Shown: piece by piece, positions 1-15,000 of the stretch
How positions within the stretch are numbered: position 1 is the stretch's first letter
Layout of the letters: each line of letters starts with the position of its first letter
From: Aquatica leii
Taxonomy: Eukaryota > Arthropoda > Insecta > Coleoptera > Lampyridae
Direction: 5' to 3'
Length of the DNA stretch: 64,000 nucleotides
Assembly: GCA_035610365.1 (NCBI GenBank)
Contig: CM069438.1
Coordinates: 34,961,869-35,025,868, forward strand
The notes under the pieces: model-generated
What the model saw: the letters and a program-made list of their open reading frames with translations, nothing else
Databases searched by the model: none
What the model was told of the DNA's origin: nothing
Position numbers and translations under genes: made by a program

Positions 1-178
1 TTATTCGGTTAGTATTCTTTATTTATATTTCACTGTTTTAATTTTAGTTTTTAGTTACCTCTATATACTGACGATGCTAATTATAATTAGCGAAACATGT
101 ATGCTAAAATAAAATATTAAAAAAAATAAAAAATAAAAATACTGTGGAGAAGACTTCAAGAGTAATAAAATATTATCA
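1..178. other. non-satellite left flank
   Basis: This short AT-rich stretch lacks the satellite core box and joins the array abruptly at about 179. The first 13 bases (TTATTCGGTTAGT) recur at 63,568-63,580 near the box repeats at the other end of the window, which may mean a shared dispersed repeat. No reading frame or RNA gene is visible. Confidence 0.6.
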
Positions 179-1010
179 CTGATATTATTTTTATTTTTCT
201 TAGATCACTTTTGTTTCTGTTTGTTTTTTATTCTTCTTTGTGATTAATGAAATTGCAACCACATGTAAACAATTGCGACAGATTAAAAAATATCGTTTCT
301 TGAATGTATGTTTATTTTTTAGATTACTTTGGTTTATTTCGAGTTATCTTCTTTTTTCATTAATTCATTGAGATCATGGGCACTTAACAGTAATTGTTTC
401 ACATTTAAAAATATCGTTTCTTGGATTTGTGAAAATGATTGTACCAGATTTATAATTTTTTTATTCCTGTGCCAAAAAATACTTTTTTTTGAAGATCACT
501 GATTTATTTAGGAGTTTATTTTATTATTCTGTAAAAGCAATAAAATCACTGATCTCGTAATAAGTGCGTCAGATTCAAAAATGTTATTTCTTAAATTACT
601 GATTCGATTTTAATTTTTTTACGCCACTGGCTAATTTTATGTTCTGTTTGTTTTTAATTCTTTCTTGTGATTAATGAAATTTCGAGTACTTAGAAACAAT
701 TGCGTCAGATTTAGAAATACCGTTTTTTGGATTTGTTTTTGTATCTGTTTTTAGGCCACTTTGTTTAAGTTTTTCTTTTTTTTAATTATTCATTGAGATC
801 AAATTGAGTTGATACCCATTATCTCATTAAAAAATATGGTTTCTTGGACTTGCGAAAATGATAGTGACAGATTACTTAATTTATTTTAGTTTTGTTTTTT
901 AAATCTGCTTTATTTGAGGTTTTCTTGTTTTTTTTATTCTGTAACTGTAATTAATAAAATTAGTGAAATAGGTTCAAAAATGTCGATATTTGAAATCACT
1001 GTTTTTGTTT

Positions 1011-1267
1011 TTATTTTTATTTTTCGAAGGTCACTTTGGATTATTTTAGGGTGGATTTGCTTTAATTGTTTCTGATTATAAATCACGAATACCTGTGAAC
1101 AATTGCGTCAAATTTAAAAATTACCGTTTTTTGGGATTTGTTTTTATTCCTGTTTTCTATGACACTTTGTTTGTTTTTATCTTTTTTTTTATTAATTTAT
1201 TGAGATCACAGGCACTTGATAGGAATTGTCTTTCAATAAAAAATGCCGTTCCTTGGACTTGCTAAAA
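1011..1267 (+). repeat. satellite segment missing from the right-hand duplicate
   Basis: This part of the left duplicate has no counterpart in the right one. There, sequence matching the stretch before about 1,011 joins directly to sequence matching that after about 1,267, at a junction near 19,111. The simplest reading is a deletion of about 250 bp in the right copy or an insertion in the left copy. It is ordinary satellite in content. Confidence 0.6.
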
Positions 1268-3599
1268 TGATTGCGCCAGATTTATTAATTTTCTTTTAGT
1301 TTTGTTTTGTTTTTTAGATCACTGATTCTTTTGAAAATTTTTTTTATTCTGTAATTGTAATTAATAAAATTAGTGATTGCGTCAGATTAAAGATGTCGTT
1401 TTTTTAAATCACTGATTTTGTTTTCATTTTTTAAGGCCACTTTTTGTTTGCTTTTAATTTTTATGTGTAATTTATGAAATTACGAGTACCTGTAACAATT
1501 TTGTCCGATTTAAAAATACAGTTTATTGGATTTATTTTTGTTTTTTAGACTACTTTGTTTAGGATTTTCTTCTTTCTTTATTAATTCATTGAGATCCCAG
1601 GCACTTGATAACAATTCTCTAACATTTAAAAATATCGATTCTTGGACTTGGAAACGTGATTGTGCCAGATTTATTAATTTTTTTAATTATTTTTTGTTTT
1701 TTAGATCACTCATTTATTTGGGTATTTGCTTGTTTTTTATTCTGTAATTGTAATAAATAAATTTAGTGAGCTCGTAGTAATGGCGTCAGATCCAAAATGT
1801 CGATTTTTGGATTAAACAAAAATTTTTGCCCACTTTGTTTAGAAATACATTGAAATCACGGGCACTCGACAAGAATTGTCTGACATTTAAAAACATCGTT
1901 TCTTCGACTTGTGAAAATGATTGTCAGATTTATTTATTTTTTTTATTTGTGTTTTGTTTTTTACATTATTGTGATTCATTTGGGGATTTGTTCATTTTTT
2001 ATTCTGTAATTGTAATATATAAAATCAGTGAGCTTGTAGTAATGGCGTCAGATTCAAAAATGTTGTTTTTTAGATTTGGGGGTTGGTTTTTTTAATTCTG
2101 TAATTCTAATTAATAAAATTAGTGACCTTGTAGTAATAGCTTTAGATTCAAAATTTTCGATTTTTAAAATCACTGATTTTGTTTTTATTTTTTTTATGTC
2201 ACCTCACTTTATTTTAGGTTCTGTTTGTTTTTATTTCTTCTTTGTAATCAATGAAATCACGAGTACTTGTAAACAATTGCGTCCGATTTAAAAATACCGT
2301 TTTTTGTATTTGTTTTTAGACCACTCTGTTTAAGTTTTGTTCTTTCTTTTTTTATTAATTCATTGAGATCACGGACACTTGAGAACAATTGTTTCAAATT
2401 TACAAATATCGTTTCTTGGACTTGGAAACGTGATTGTGCTAGATTTATTAATTTTTTTTTGTTTTTTAGATCACTGATTTATTTGGGTATTTGCTTGTTT
2501 TTTATTCTGTAATTGTAATAAATAAACTTAGTGAGCTCGTAGTAATGGCGTCAGATTCAAAAATGTCGATTTTTGGATTAAAAAAAATTTTTTGCCCACT
2601 TTGTTTAGAAATTCATTGAGATTGAGATAATTGTGCATGATTTATTAATTTTTGTAAATTTTGTTTTGCTTTTCAGATCACTGTCATTCATCTGAGGATT
2701 TTTCCTTTTATTATTCTGGATTTGTAATAAACAAAATTAGTGAGCTCGTAGTAATGGCGTCAGATTTAAAAATGTCGATTTTTGGATTTTTTTTAATTTT
2801 TGGATTTTTGACCACTTTGTTTGGATTTTCTTTTTTTTTTTTCATTAATTCATTGTGATCGCGGTCACTTCAGCAATTACCTTGCATTTAAAAACATCAT
2901 TTTTTGGAGTTGCAAAAATTATTGTGCCAGATTCATTAATTTTTTTTGTGTTTGTTCCTTTTTTTTTTTTAGATGACTGATTCATTTGTGGGTTTGTCCT
3001 TTTTTTATTCTGTAATTGTAATTAATATTAGCGACGTCGTAGTAATTGCGTCAGGTCCAAAAAATGTAGTTTTTGATAATATTTTTAAATACCGGTTTTT
3101 TGGATTTGTTTTTAATTTGTTTTCTAAACCGCTTTGTTTAGGATTTTCTTCTTTTATCATTAATTTATTCATACTACTGATAGCATACATTTAAAAACAA
3201 AATTTCTTAAATTTTTTTTAAGATTTGATTGTTTATTCTTATTTTATTATGTAATTGTAATTAATAAAATTAGTGACCTCGTTGTAATTGCGTCGGATTG
3301 AAAAAATGTCTATTTTTTGAAATTACTGAATTTGTTTATATTTTTCTGAAATCACTGTGTTTTGTTTGGGGATTTTTTTTTCTTATTCTGTAATTGTAGT
3401 AAATAAAATTAGTGATGTGGTGTAATTGTTACAGATTCAAACATGTCGTTTTTTGAAATGATAGATTTTGTTTTTATTTTTCGATTGTCATCGTTTCTTG
3501 GACATCTGCCAGATTTTTTTTTAAATTTTTGTTTTGTTTTTTGGGGATTTGTTCTTTTGTTTATTCCGTAGCTGTAATTAATAAAATTAGTGAGCTGGT

Positions 3600-5030
3600 A
3601 TTAATTGCGACTGATTTTGTTTTTATTTTTATTGGGTCTCTGATTTAATTTAGGTTTTGTTTGTTTTTCATTCTTCTTTGTGATTAATGACATTAGAAGT
3701 ACATATCTGTAAACAATTGCTTCAGTTTTAAAAGCGGCTTTTTTTGGTTCGTTTTTATTTGCCACTTTCGTTAATTTTAAGTTTGCTTTCTATGTGTTTA
3801 TTGAGAATTATAAATTTGCAAGAACTTGTATACAATTGCGTTAAATATTTAAAATTAGTATCTTGGATGCGTTTGTTTTTTTTTTTATTTTTCGTAAGTA
3901 GCTTTGATTGTTTTAGGTTTTTTGTTAGAAATATTTTTTTTGTCTTAGTAACCAGGCCGCTTTGTAGATGTATTTAGTCATTTTGATTTATAATCTTGGT
4001 TATTCATTGTGATTATTAAAATCACAGTGACTTGGAAACAATTGCTTGAAAACAAAAAACCTTGTGCTTTAAATACGATTGTTTTGTTATTGTTACTCAG
4101 GTCACTTTGGTTTATTGTTGTTTTGTTCTTTACTTCTCTAATTTGTTTTTCGATATCTTTTTTTTTTGTATTTGTTTTGATTTGAGTTAGTATTATGTCG
4201 TATAAACTAAGTTTGTTTGTTCAATTCAAAATATTTTTGTATCTTTCTGTTTCTGGTTCCTTGAGTTTATTAAAATCTGTTACTTGCAAACAATTGCTTG
4301 AAAACAAATGTTCTTTATTATATATAATTTGTCTTATTTTTGTTTTCTTGGGTTACTATGGTTCTTTATTAAATTTTCTTTTATTTTTGTTTTAATTTTG
4401 TTGTTAGTACATATATCATGCAAAAATATTCTTTTTCAACGTAGTTATTGTTAGTACTATATCGTTTGTTGTTTTTATCTCTCTCAGGTAACTTTAGTTT
4501 ATTAAGTTCTTTATTGAAGTTATCTTTTTCTTTTATTGCTTTTGCTTTGAGTTTAAGTATCTTTCTTATGGTTCCTTGTGACCATTAAAATCTACGTTTC
4601 TTGAAACAATTGCTTCACATCAAAAACTATTGTTTTTCAAATGCGTTTGATTTGTTTTTTTCTCTTTTAGGTTACTTTGGTTTATTATTCTTTTGCTCTT
4701 TGTTGAACTTGTTTTTGGATTTTTGTTGTCTTTGTACTGGTTCTGATTTATACTACTAGTACATTTTTTTTTCTAAACGCAGACTTTTTTGAATGTTTAA
4801 TTCAAAATATTTCATTAAAACAACAATTTTTTTTGTATTGGTTTTGATCTGAATTTGAATATGTTTGTATCTTTCTTATGGTTTCTTGTGGTTATTAAAA
4901 TCACTTTAAAACAGTTGCTTCAGATCTAAAAATGTATCTAGGCTGCGTTTGTTTTGTTTTTTTTCACAGGTCACTTTTCTTTGTTTTAGCTTTGTGTTTT
5001 ATTGAATTTGGATTTTTGTTTTTTTGTTAT
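3600..5030 (+). repeat. divergent satellite block V1, copy 1
   Basis: In this block the subunits keep a CAATTGCTTCAG or CAATTGCTTGAAAAC core but otherwise diverge, with longer spacing and phrases such as TTCTTATGGTTCCTTGTG. It matches about 22,210-23,710 almost throughout, for example in the stretch beginning ATTATGTCGTATAAACTAAG. It is distinguished from V2 by its GTTAGTACATATATCATGC segment. It is embedded in, and evidently derived from, the same satellite family. Confidence 0.8.
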
Positions 5031-8000
5031 GTAATTGTATTTAAAAAATTAGTGACTTCGTAGTAACTGCGTCAGATTCAAAAATGTCAATTTTTGAAAT
5101 CACTTATTTTGTTTTTATTTTTGAAGGTTACTTTGGATGATTTTATAAGTTTTGTTTGTTTTTAATTCTTCCTTCTGATTAATGAAATTACGAGTATCTG
5201 TAAATAATTTTGTCAGATTTGATATTGTTTTTTGAATTTGTTTTTATTTTTGTTCTTTAGACTACTACTTAGTTTGATTAGGCTTTCTTTTTTTTTCATT
5301 AATTAATTAGTATCACGGACACTTGACAACAATTGTCTCACACTTGAAAATATTGTTTCTTGGACTGTAAATGTAATTAATAAAATTAGTGACCTCGTCA
5401 TAATTTCTTTAGATTTGAAAAAGTAGATTATTGAAATTACTGATTTTGTTTTATTTTTTTTTCTTTTATTTTTTCTTCACTTTGTTTATGTATTTGTCTT
5501 TTTTTATTAATTTCTTAAGATTTCAGGCACTTGCGAAAAGGATTGTGCCAGATTTATAGTTTTTTTTGTTTTTTTAAGATCACTGATTGATTTGCTGGTT
5601 TGTTCTTTTATTATTCTGTAAAAGCAATGAAATCAGTGCCCAGATTCAAAATTGTCGATTTTTGAAATTCCTGATTTTGTTCTTATTTTTTGACGGTCAC
5701 TTTCGATTGTTTAGGTTTCGTTTGTTTTGAATTCTTCTGATGAATAATGAAATTACGAGTAGTAATTGTAAACAATTGCGTCAGATTTAAAAATACATTT
5801 TTTTTGGATTTGTTTAGGTTTTCTTCTTTTTTCATTGATTCATTGAGATCACGGACCCTTGACAACAATTGTCCCACATTTAACAATATCGTTTTTGAAT
5901 TTGTGAAAATGATTGTGCCAGATTTAGAATTTATTTGTGTTTACTTTGTTTTTTTTAGTCGACTGCGATTTATTTGGGAATTTGGTTTTTATTAAATTCA
6001 GTAATTGTAACTAATAAAATTAGTGAGCTTCTTGTAATTGCGTCAAATTAAAAAATGTCGATTTTAAAATCACTGATTTTATTTTTATTTTTTTTTATAT
6101 TACTTTTGTTTGTTTTGGTTTCTGTTTGTTTTTTATTCTTGTTTGTGATTAATGAAATTGCAACCACATGTAAACAATTGCGCCAGATTAAAAAATATCG
6201 TTTCTTGAATTTATGTTTATTTTTTTAGGTTACTTTAGTTTATTTTGAGTTATCTTCTTTTTTCATTAATTCATTGAGATCATGGGCGCTTGACAATAAT
6301 TGTCTCACATTTAAAAATATCGTTTCTGGATGTGTGAAAATGATTTTACCAGTTTTATAATTTTTTTTATTCCTGTGGCAAAAAAAAATTTTTTTTATCA
6401 CTGATTTATTTAGGAGTTTGTTTTATTATTCTGTAAAAGCAATACAATCACTGATCTCGTAATAAGTGCATCAGATTGAAAAATGTTATTTTTGAAAATA
6501 CTGATTTGGTTTTTATTTTTTTTAATTGCGTCAGATTTAAAAATATCGTTTTTTGGATTTGTTGTTATATCAGTTTTTAGGTCACTTTGTTTAGGTTTTT
6601 CTCTTTTTTATTTATTCATTGAGATCACGGTGAGTTGATACCAATTGTTTCATTAAAAAATATGGTTTCTTGGACTTACGAAAATGATTGTGACAGATGA
6701 CTTAATTTTTTTATAGTTTTTTAAACCGGCTTTATTTGTGGATTTCTTGTTTTTTTATTCTGTAACGGTAATTAATAAAATTAGTGACATAGTCAGATTC
6801 AAAAATGTCGATTTTTAAAATCACTGTTTTTGTTTTTATTTTTCGAAGGTCACTTTGGATTATTTTAGGATGGATTTGTTTTGAATTGTTTCTGATTATA
6901 AATCACGAATACCTGTGAACAATTGCGTTAAATTTAAAAATTACCGTTTTTTTGGATTTGTTTTTATTTCTGTTTTCCATGCCACTTTGTTTGTTTTTGC
7001 CTTTTGTTATTAATTTATTGAGATCACAGGCACTTAACAGGAATTGTCTTACATTAAAAAATGCCGTTTCTTGGACTTGCGAAAATGATTGCTCCAGATT
7101 TATTAATTTTTTTAGTTTTGTTTTGTTTATTAGATCATTGATTCCTTTGAGGATTTTTGTTTTTTTATTCTGTAATTGTTGTAATTCTTAGTAATTGTGT
7201 CAGATTAAAAATGTCGTTTTTTTAAATCACTGATTTTGTTTTAGTTTTTTAAGGTCACTTTTTGTTTGCTTTTAATTTTTATGTGTAATTTATGAAATTA
7301 CGAGTATCTGTAACAATTTTGTCCGATTAAAAAATACGGTTTATTGGATTTGTTTTAATTTTTGTTTTTTAGACTACTTTGTTTAAGATTTTCTTCTTTC
7401 TTCATTAATTCATTGAGATCCCAGGCACTTGACAACAATTCTCTAACATTCAAAAATATCGTTTCTTGGACTTGGGAAAATGATTGTGCCAAATGTATTA
7501 TTTATTAGTTTTTTTACTTTGTTTCGTTTTTTAGATTACTGTGTTTCATTTGAGTATCTGTTCTTCTTTATACTGTAATTGTAATTAATAAAATTAGTGA
7601 GCTCGTAGTAATTGCGCCAGTTAAAAAAATGTCTATTTATTGTAATCACTGATTTTGTTTTTATTTTTCTTAGGTGACTGGTTTATTTGAGGTTTTGTTT
7701 GTTTTTTATTCTTCCTTGTTAATAATGAAATCACGAGTACCTGTAAACAATTGCGTCAGATTTAAAAATACTGTTTTTTGGATTTGTTTTTATTGCAGTT
7801 TTTTGACCACTTTGTTTATTTAGGTTTTTTATTGATTTGATAAGATCACGGGCGTTTGACAACAATTGTCTCACATTTAAAAATATCGTTTCTTGGACTT
7901 GCGAAAATGATTGTGCCAGATTTATTGATTTTTTTATTTTTTTGTTTTTTAGAGTCACTGTGATATATTCGTTATAATTTTTTGTGTTTGTTTTTTTTAT

Positions 8001-9354
8001 TAGATCACTGTGATGTATTTGGGGGTTTGTTCTTTTTTTATTCTGTAAACGTAATTATTGAAATTAGTCACCTCGTTATGATTGCGTCAGTTTGAAAAAT
8101 GTTGAATTTTTAAAATCACTGATTTTATTTATATTTTGCTTAGGTCACCTTAGTTTGGTTTGTTTTTAATTTTATTTTGTTATTATTGAAATCACGAGTA
8201 CCTGTAAACAATTGCGTCAAATTTAAAAATTACCGTTTTTTGGGATTTGTTTTTATTTCTGTTTTCCATGCCACTTTGTTTGTTTTTGCCTTTTTTTATT
8301 AATTTATTGAGATCACAGGCACTTAACAGGAATTGTCTTACATTAAAAAATGCCGTTTCTTGGACTTGCGAAAATGATTGCTGCAGATTTATTAATTTTT
8401 TTTAGTTTTGTTTTGTTTTTTTTTTAAATCACTGATTTTGTTTTCGGTTTTTAAGGTCACTTTTTGTTTGCTTTTAATTTTTATGTGTAATTTCTGAAAT
8501 TACGAGTACCTGTAACAATTTTGTCCGATTTAAAAATACGGTTTATTGGATTTGTTTTAATTTTTGTTTTTTTAGACTATTTTGTTTAAGATTTTCTTCT
8601 TTCTTCATTAATTCATTGAGATCCCAGGCACTTGACAACAATTATCTAACATTTAAAAATATCGTTTCTTGGACTTGCGAAAATGATTGTGCCAGATTTA
8701 TTGATTTTAAAATTTTTTTTTGTTTTTTAGATCACTGATTTATTCGTTCTAATTTTTTGTGATTATTTTGATTTTTTTTTAGATCACTGTGATATATTTG
8801 AGGGTTTGTTCTTTTTTTATTCTGTAAGCGTAATTATCTAAAACAGTGACCTCGTTATGATTGCGTCAGATTCAAAAATGTCGAATTTTTAAAATCACTG
8901 ATTTTGTTTATATTTTTTTTAAGTCGCTTTGGTTTGTTTTTAATTCTTTTTTGTTATTAATGAATTTACGAGTACCTGTAAACAATTGCGTCAAATTTAA
9001 AAAATACTGTTTTTATAGGATTTGTTTTTATTTCTGTTTTTTATGCCACTTTGTTTATGTTTTTCTTTTTTTTAATTAATTTATTAAGATCACAGGCACT
9101 TGACAACAATTGTATTACATTAAAAACTTCGTTTATTCGACTTGCAAAAATGATTGTGCCAGATGTATTAATTCTTTTTTTAGTTTTTAATTGCGTCAGA
9201 TTTAAAAATACCGTGTATTGCATTGATTTTAATTTTTATTTTTTAAACCATTTTGTTTAGGATTTTTTTTTTTCATCATTAATTCATTATCACAGGCACT
9301 TGACAACAATTCTCTCAAATTTAAAAATATTCTTGCTTGGACTTGTGCCAGATT

Positions 9355-9369
9355 TATATATATATATAT
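9355..9369. repeat. short (TA)n microsatellite
   Basis: A run of about seven TA dinucleotides is followed by a T tract inside a C-type subunit. The homologous position near 26,505 lacks it, so it arose locally by slippage. Confidence 0.8.
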
Positions 9370-10319
9370 TTTTTTTTAAGATCACTGATTTATTTGGGAG
9401 TTCTTTTATTATTCAGTAAAAGCAATTTAATTAGTGACCTCGTAATAAGTGCGTCAGATACAAAAATGTTGATTTTTGAAATCACTGATTTTGTTTTTAT
9501 TTTTTTACGCCACCTTGGCTTATTTTATGTTGTTTGTTTTCAATTCTTTTTTGTGATTAATGAAATCTCGTGTACCTGTAAACCATTGGGTCCGATTAAA
9601 AATTACCGTTTTTTAGATTTGTTTGTATTTGTTTTTTAGGCTTTGTTTAAATTTTTCTCTTTTTTTATTAATTTATTGAGATCACGGGCATTTGATAGCA
9701 ATTTTCTCACTTTAAAAAATATAGTTTTTTGGTCTTGCGAAAATGATTGTGCCAGATTTATTAATTTTTTTAGTTTTGTTTTTGTTTTTTAAATCACTGA
9801 TTCATTTGGCGATTTTTTGTTTTTTTATTCTGTAATTGTAATAATTAAAATTAGTGACTCGTAGTAATTGCGTCGGATTCAAAAAATGTCGGTTTTATGA
9901 AAATACATACTTTTTTTTATATTTTTTTGAAATCACTGTTTTGTTTGAATATTTGTTTTTTTTTTAATTCTGTAATTGTAATTAATAAAATTAGTAACAT
10001 GGTGTATTTGCGTCGAATTCAAACATGCCGTTTTTGAAATCACAGTTTTGGTTTTTATTTTTTGATGGTCACTTTGCATTATTTTATTTTCTTCTTTTTT
10101 GACATTTGACAACAATTGTCTCACATTTAAAAATATCGTTTCTTGGGTTTGCATAAATGATTGTGCCAGATGTATTAATTTCTTTGTTTGTTTTTTAGAT
10201 CACTGTGTTTCGTTTAAGGTTTTTTTTATTCTGTAATTGTAATTAATAAAATTAGTGACATGGTAGTAATTGCGACAGATTCAAACATGTGGTTTTTTGA
10301 AATCACAGATTTTGTTTTT

Positions 10320-12010
10320 ATTTTTCTTGGGTCTTTATGGTTTAATTTAGGTTTTGTTTGTTTTTGGTTCTTCTTTGTGATTAATGAAATTAGAAGTACA
10401 TATCTGAAAACAATTGCTTCAGTTTTAAAAGCAGCTTTTTTGGTTCGTTTTTATTTTTTATGCCACTTTCGTTTATTTTTGTTTTGTTTTTAAGATGTAA
10501 TGCATTTGGGGATTTGTTCTTTTGTTTATTCCGTAGCTGTAATTAATAAAATCAGTGAGCTGGTATTAATTGCGACTGATTTTGTTTTTATATTTATTGG
10601 GTCTCTGGTTTAATTTAGGTTTTGTTTGTTTTTGATTCTACTTTGCGATTAATGATATTAGAAGTACATATCTGAAAACAATTGCTTCAGTTTTAAAAGC
10701 TGCATTTTTGGTTCGTTTTTATTTTTTATGCCACTTTCGTTTATTTTTAGTTTGCTTTCTGTGTTCATTGTGAATTATAAATTTGCAAGAACTTGTATAC
10801 AATTGCGTTAAATATTTAAAATTAGTATCTTGGATGCGTTTGTTTTTTTTATTTTTCGTAAGCAGCTTTGATTGTTTTAGGCTTTTTCTTAGAAATATTT
10901 TTTTTGTTTAAGCAAACATGTCATTTTGTAGATGTATTTAGTCATTTTGATTTATTTTAAGTTTTGTGTAACACAACCATCTTGGTTATTCATTGCGATT
11001 ACTAAAATCACAGTGAGTTGGAAACAATTGCTTTAAAACAAAAAACCTTGTGATTTAGATACGATTATTTAGTTATTGTTACTCAGGTCACTTTGGTTCA
11101 TGTGTTTTTGTTCTTTACCTGTCAAATTTGTTTTTGGATTTTTTTTTGTTTTTGTATTTGTTTTTGTTGTTGTTCTTTATTATATATAATTTGTTTTATT
11201 TTTGTTTTCTTGGGTTATTTATTAAATTTTCTTTGGTACTTTTCTTTCATTTTTGTTTTAATTTTGTTTTTAATATATATTTAATGCAAACTATTCTTTT
11301 TTAACGTAGTTATTTTTGGTGCTATGTGTAATTAACAATATTTTTGTATAATTGTTATGGTTGCTTGTGATTATTAAAATCGTTTATTTGGAAACAATTG
11401 CGTCAGATCAAAAAAATTTGTTTGTTGTGTTTTTATCTCTCTCAGGTAACTTTAGTTTATTATGTTCTTTATTGAAGTTGTTTTCGTATTGTCTTTTTTT
11501 TAGTATTGGTTTTGATTTGAATTTAAGTATCTTTCTTATGGTTCCTTGTGGTCATTAAAATCTACGTTTCTTGAAACAATTGCTTCAGATCAAAAATTAT
11601 TGGTTTTCAAATGCGTTTGATTTGTTTTTATCTCTTTTAGGTCACTTTGGTTTATTATTTTTTTGTTCTGATTTATTATATTACTAGTACAATTTTTTTC
11701 TAAACGCAGGCTTTTTTTGAATGTTCAATTCAAAATATTTTTGTATTATTGTTTTGGTTATTTGTAATCATTAAACAACATTTTTTTTGTATTGGTTTTG
11801 ATCTGAATTTGTATATGTTTGTATCTTTCTTATGGTTTCTTGTGGTTATTAAAATCACCAATAAAACAGTTGCTTCAGATCTAAAAATGTATCTAGGATG
11901 CGTTTGTTTTGTTTTTTTTTCACAGGTCACTTTTCTTTATTTTAGCTTTGTGCTTAATTTAATTTGGATTTTTGTTTTTTTATTATGTCATTGTAATTAA
12001 AAAAATAGTG
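10320..12010 (+). repeat. divergent satellite block V2, copy 1
   Basis: Related to V1 but a separate subtype, recognised by TTTTTAATATATATTTAATGC and GCAAACTATTCTTTTTTAAC. The leading part (10,320-10,740) contains a doubled AGAAGTACATATCTG subunit that is single in the next V2 copy. Flanking subunits return to the regular A-B-C pattern on both sides. Confidence 0.8.
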
Positions 12011-15000
12011 ACCTCGTAGTAACTGCGTCAGATTCAAAAATGTCAATTTTTGAAATCACTTATTTTGTTTTTATTTTTTGAAGGTTACTTTGGATTATTT
12101 TATGTTTTGTTTGTTTTTAATTCTTCCTTCTCTTTAATGAAATTACGAGTATCTGTAAACAATTTTGTCAGATTTGATAATATCGTTTTTTGAATTTGTT
12201 TTTATTTTTGTTCTTTAGACTACTACTTAGTTTGATTAGGCTTTCTTTTTTCATTAATTAATTGATATCACGGACACTTGACAACAATTGTCTCACACTT
12301 GAAAATATTGTTTCTTGGACTTGGACTGTAAATGTAATTAATAAAATTAGTGACCTCGTCATAATTTCTTTAGATTTGAAAAAGTAGATTATTGAAATTA
12401 CTGATTTTGTTTTATTTTTCTTAGTTCATTTTGGTTAGTTTTGACTTCTTACTTTAGATTAATGAAATTACTTGCACCTATAAACAATTGCGCCAGATTG
12501 AACAATACAGATTTGTTTTTATTCCTGTTTTTTATGCCACTTTGTTTATGTATTTGTCTTTTTTTATTAATTTCTTAAGATTTCAGGCACTTGCCAGCAA
12601 TTGTCTTATATTAAAAAATATCGTTTCGTGGACTTGCGAAAAGGATTGTGCCAGATTAATAGTTTTTTTGTTTTCTTTAAGATCACTGATTTATTTGCTA
12701 GTTTGTTCTTTTATTATTCTGTAAAAGCAATGAAATCAGTGCCCAGATTCAAAATTGTCGATTTTTGAAATCCCTGATTTTGTTCTTATTTTTTGACGGT
12801 CACTTTCGATTATTTTAGGTTTCGTTTGTTTTGAATTCTTCTGATGAATAATGAAATTACGAGTAGTAAGTGTAAACAATTGCGTCAGATTTAAAAATAC
12901 AATTTTTTTGGATTTATTTAGGTTTTCTTCTTTCTTCATTAATTCATTGAGATCACAGACCCTTGACAACAATTGTCCCACATTTAACAATATCGTTTTT
13001 GAATTTGTGAAAATGATTGTGCCAGATTTAGAATTTATTTGTGTTTACTTTGTTTTTTTTTTAGTCGACTGTGATTTATTTGGGAATTTGGTTTTTATTA
13101 AATTTAGTAATTGTAATTAATAAAATTAGTGAGCTCCTTGTAATTGCGTCAAATTAAAAAATGTTTTAAAATCACTGATTTTATTTTTATTTTTTTTAGA
13201 TCACTTTTGTTTGTTTTGGTTTCTGTTTGCTTTTATTCTTCTTTGTGATTGATGAAATTGCAACCACATATAAACAATGGCGCCAGATTAAAAAATATCG
13301 TTTCTTGAATTTATGTTTATTTTTTTAGGTTACTTTAGTTTATTTTAGTTTTTTCATTAATTCATTGAGATCATGGGCACTTGACAATAATTGTCTCACA
13401 TTTAAAAATATCGTTTCTGATGTGTGAAAATGATTTTACCAGTTTTATAATTTTCTTTATTCCTGTGGCAAAAAAAAATTTTTTTTTTTCATTTTTTAAG
13501 ATCACTGATTTATTTAGGAGTTTGTTTTATTATTCTGTAAAAGCAATACAATCACTGATCTCGAAATAAGTGCGTCAGATTCAAAAATGTTATTTTTGAA
13601 AATACTGATTTGGTTTTTATTTTTTTTAATTGCGTCAGATTTAAAAATATCGTTTTTTGGATTTGTTGTTATATCTGTTTTTAGGCCACTTTGTTTAGGT
13701 TTTTATCTTTTTTATTTATTCATTGAGATCACGGTGAGTTGATACCAATAGTCTCATAAAAAAATATGGTTTCTTGGACTTGCGAAAATGATTGTGACAG
13801 ATGACTTAATTTTTTTTAGTTTAGTTTTGTTTTTTAAACCGACTTTATTTGTGGATTTCTTGTTTTTTATTCTGTAATGGTAATTAATAAAATTAGTGAC
13901 ATAGTCAGATTCAAAAATGTCGATTTTTTAAATCACTGTTTTTCTTTTATTTTTCGAAGGTCATTTTGGATTATTTTAGGATGGATTTGTTTTTAATTGT
14001 TTCTGATTATAAATCACGAGTACCTGTGAACAATTGCGTCAAATTTAAAAATTACCCTTTTTTGGGATTTGTTTTTATTTCTGTTTTCCATGCCACTTTG
14101 TTTGTTTTTGCCTTTTTTATTTATTTATTGAGATCATAGGCACTTAACAGGAATTGTCTTACATTAAAAAATGCCGTTTCTTGGACTTGCGAAAATGATT
14201 GCTCCACATTTATCAGTTTTTTTTAGTTTTTTTTTGTTTTTTAGATCATTGATTTGAGGATTTTTGTTTTTTTTTATTCTGTAATTGTAGTAATTCGTAA
14301 TAATTGTGTCAGATTAAAAATGTCGTTTTTTTAAATCACTGATTTTGTTTTTATTTTTTAAGGTCACTTTTTGTTTGCTTTTAATTTTTATGTGTAATTT
14401 ATGAAATTACGAGTACCTGTAACAATTTCGTCCGATTTAAAAATACAGTTTATTGTATTTGTTTTTATTTTCGTTTTTTAGACTACTTTGTTTAGGATTT
14501 TCTTCTTTCTTCATTAATTCATTGAGATCCCAGGCACTTTACAACAATTCTCTAACATTCAAAGATATCGTTTCTTGGACTTGGGAAAATGATTGTGCCA
14601 AATTTATTTTTTAGTTTTTTTAATTTGTTCCGTTTTTTAGATTACTGTGGTTCATTTGAGTATCTGTTCTTCTTTATACTGTAATTGTAATTAATAAAAT
14701 TAGTGAGCTCGTAGTAATTGCGCCAGTTAAAAAAATGTCTATTTTTGTAATCACTGATTTTGTTTTTATTTTTCTTAGGTGACTGGTTTATTTTAGGTTT
14801 TGTTTGTTTTTTATTCTTCCTTGTTATTAATGAAATCACGAGTACCTGTAAACAATTGCGTCAGATTTAAAAATACTGTTTTTTGGATTTGTTTTTATTG
14901 CAGTTTTTTGACCACTTTGTTTATTTAGGTTTTTTATTGATTTGATAAGATCACGGGCGTTTGACAACAATTGTCTCACATTTAAAAATATAGTTTCTTG

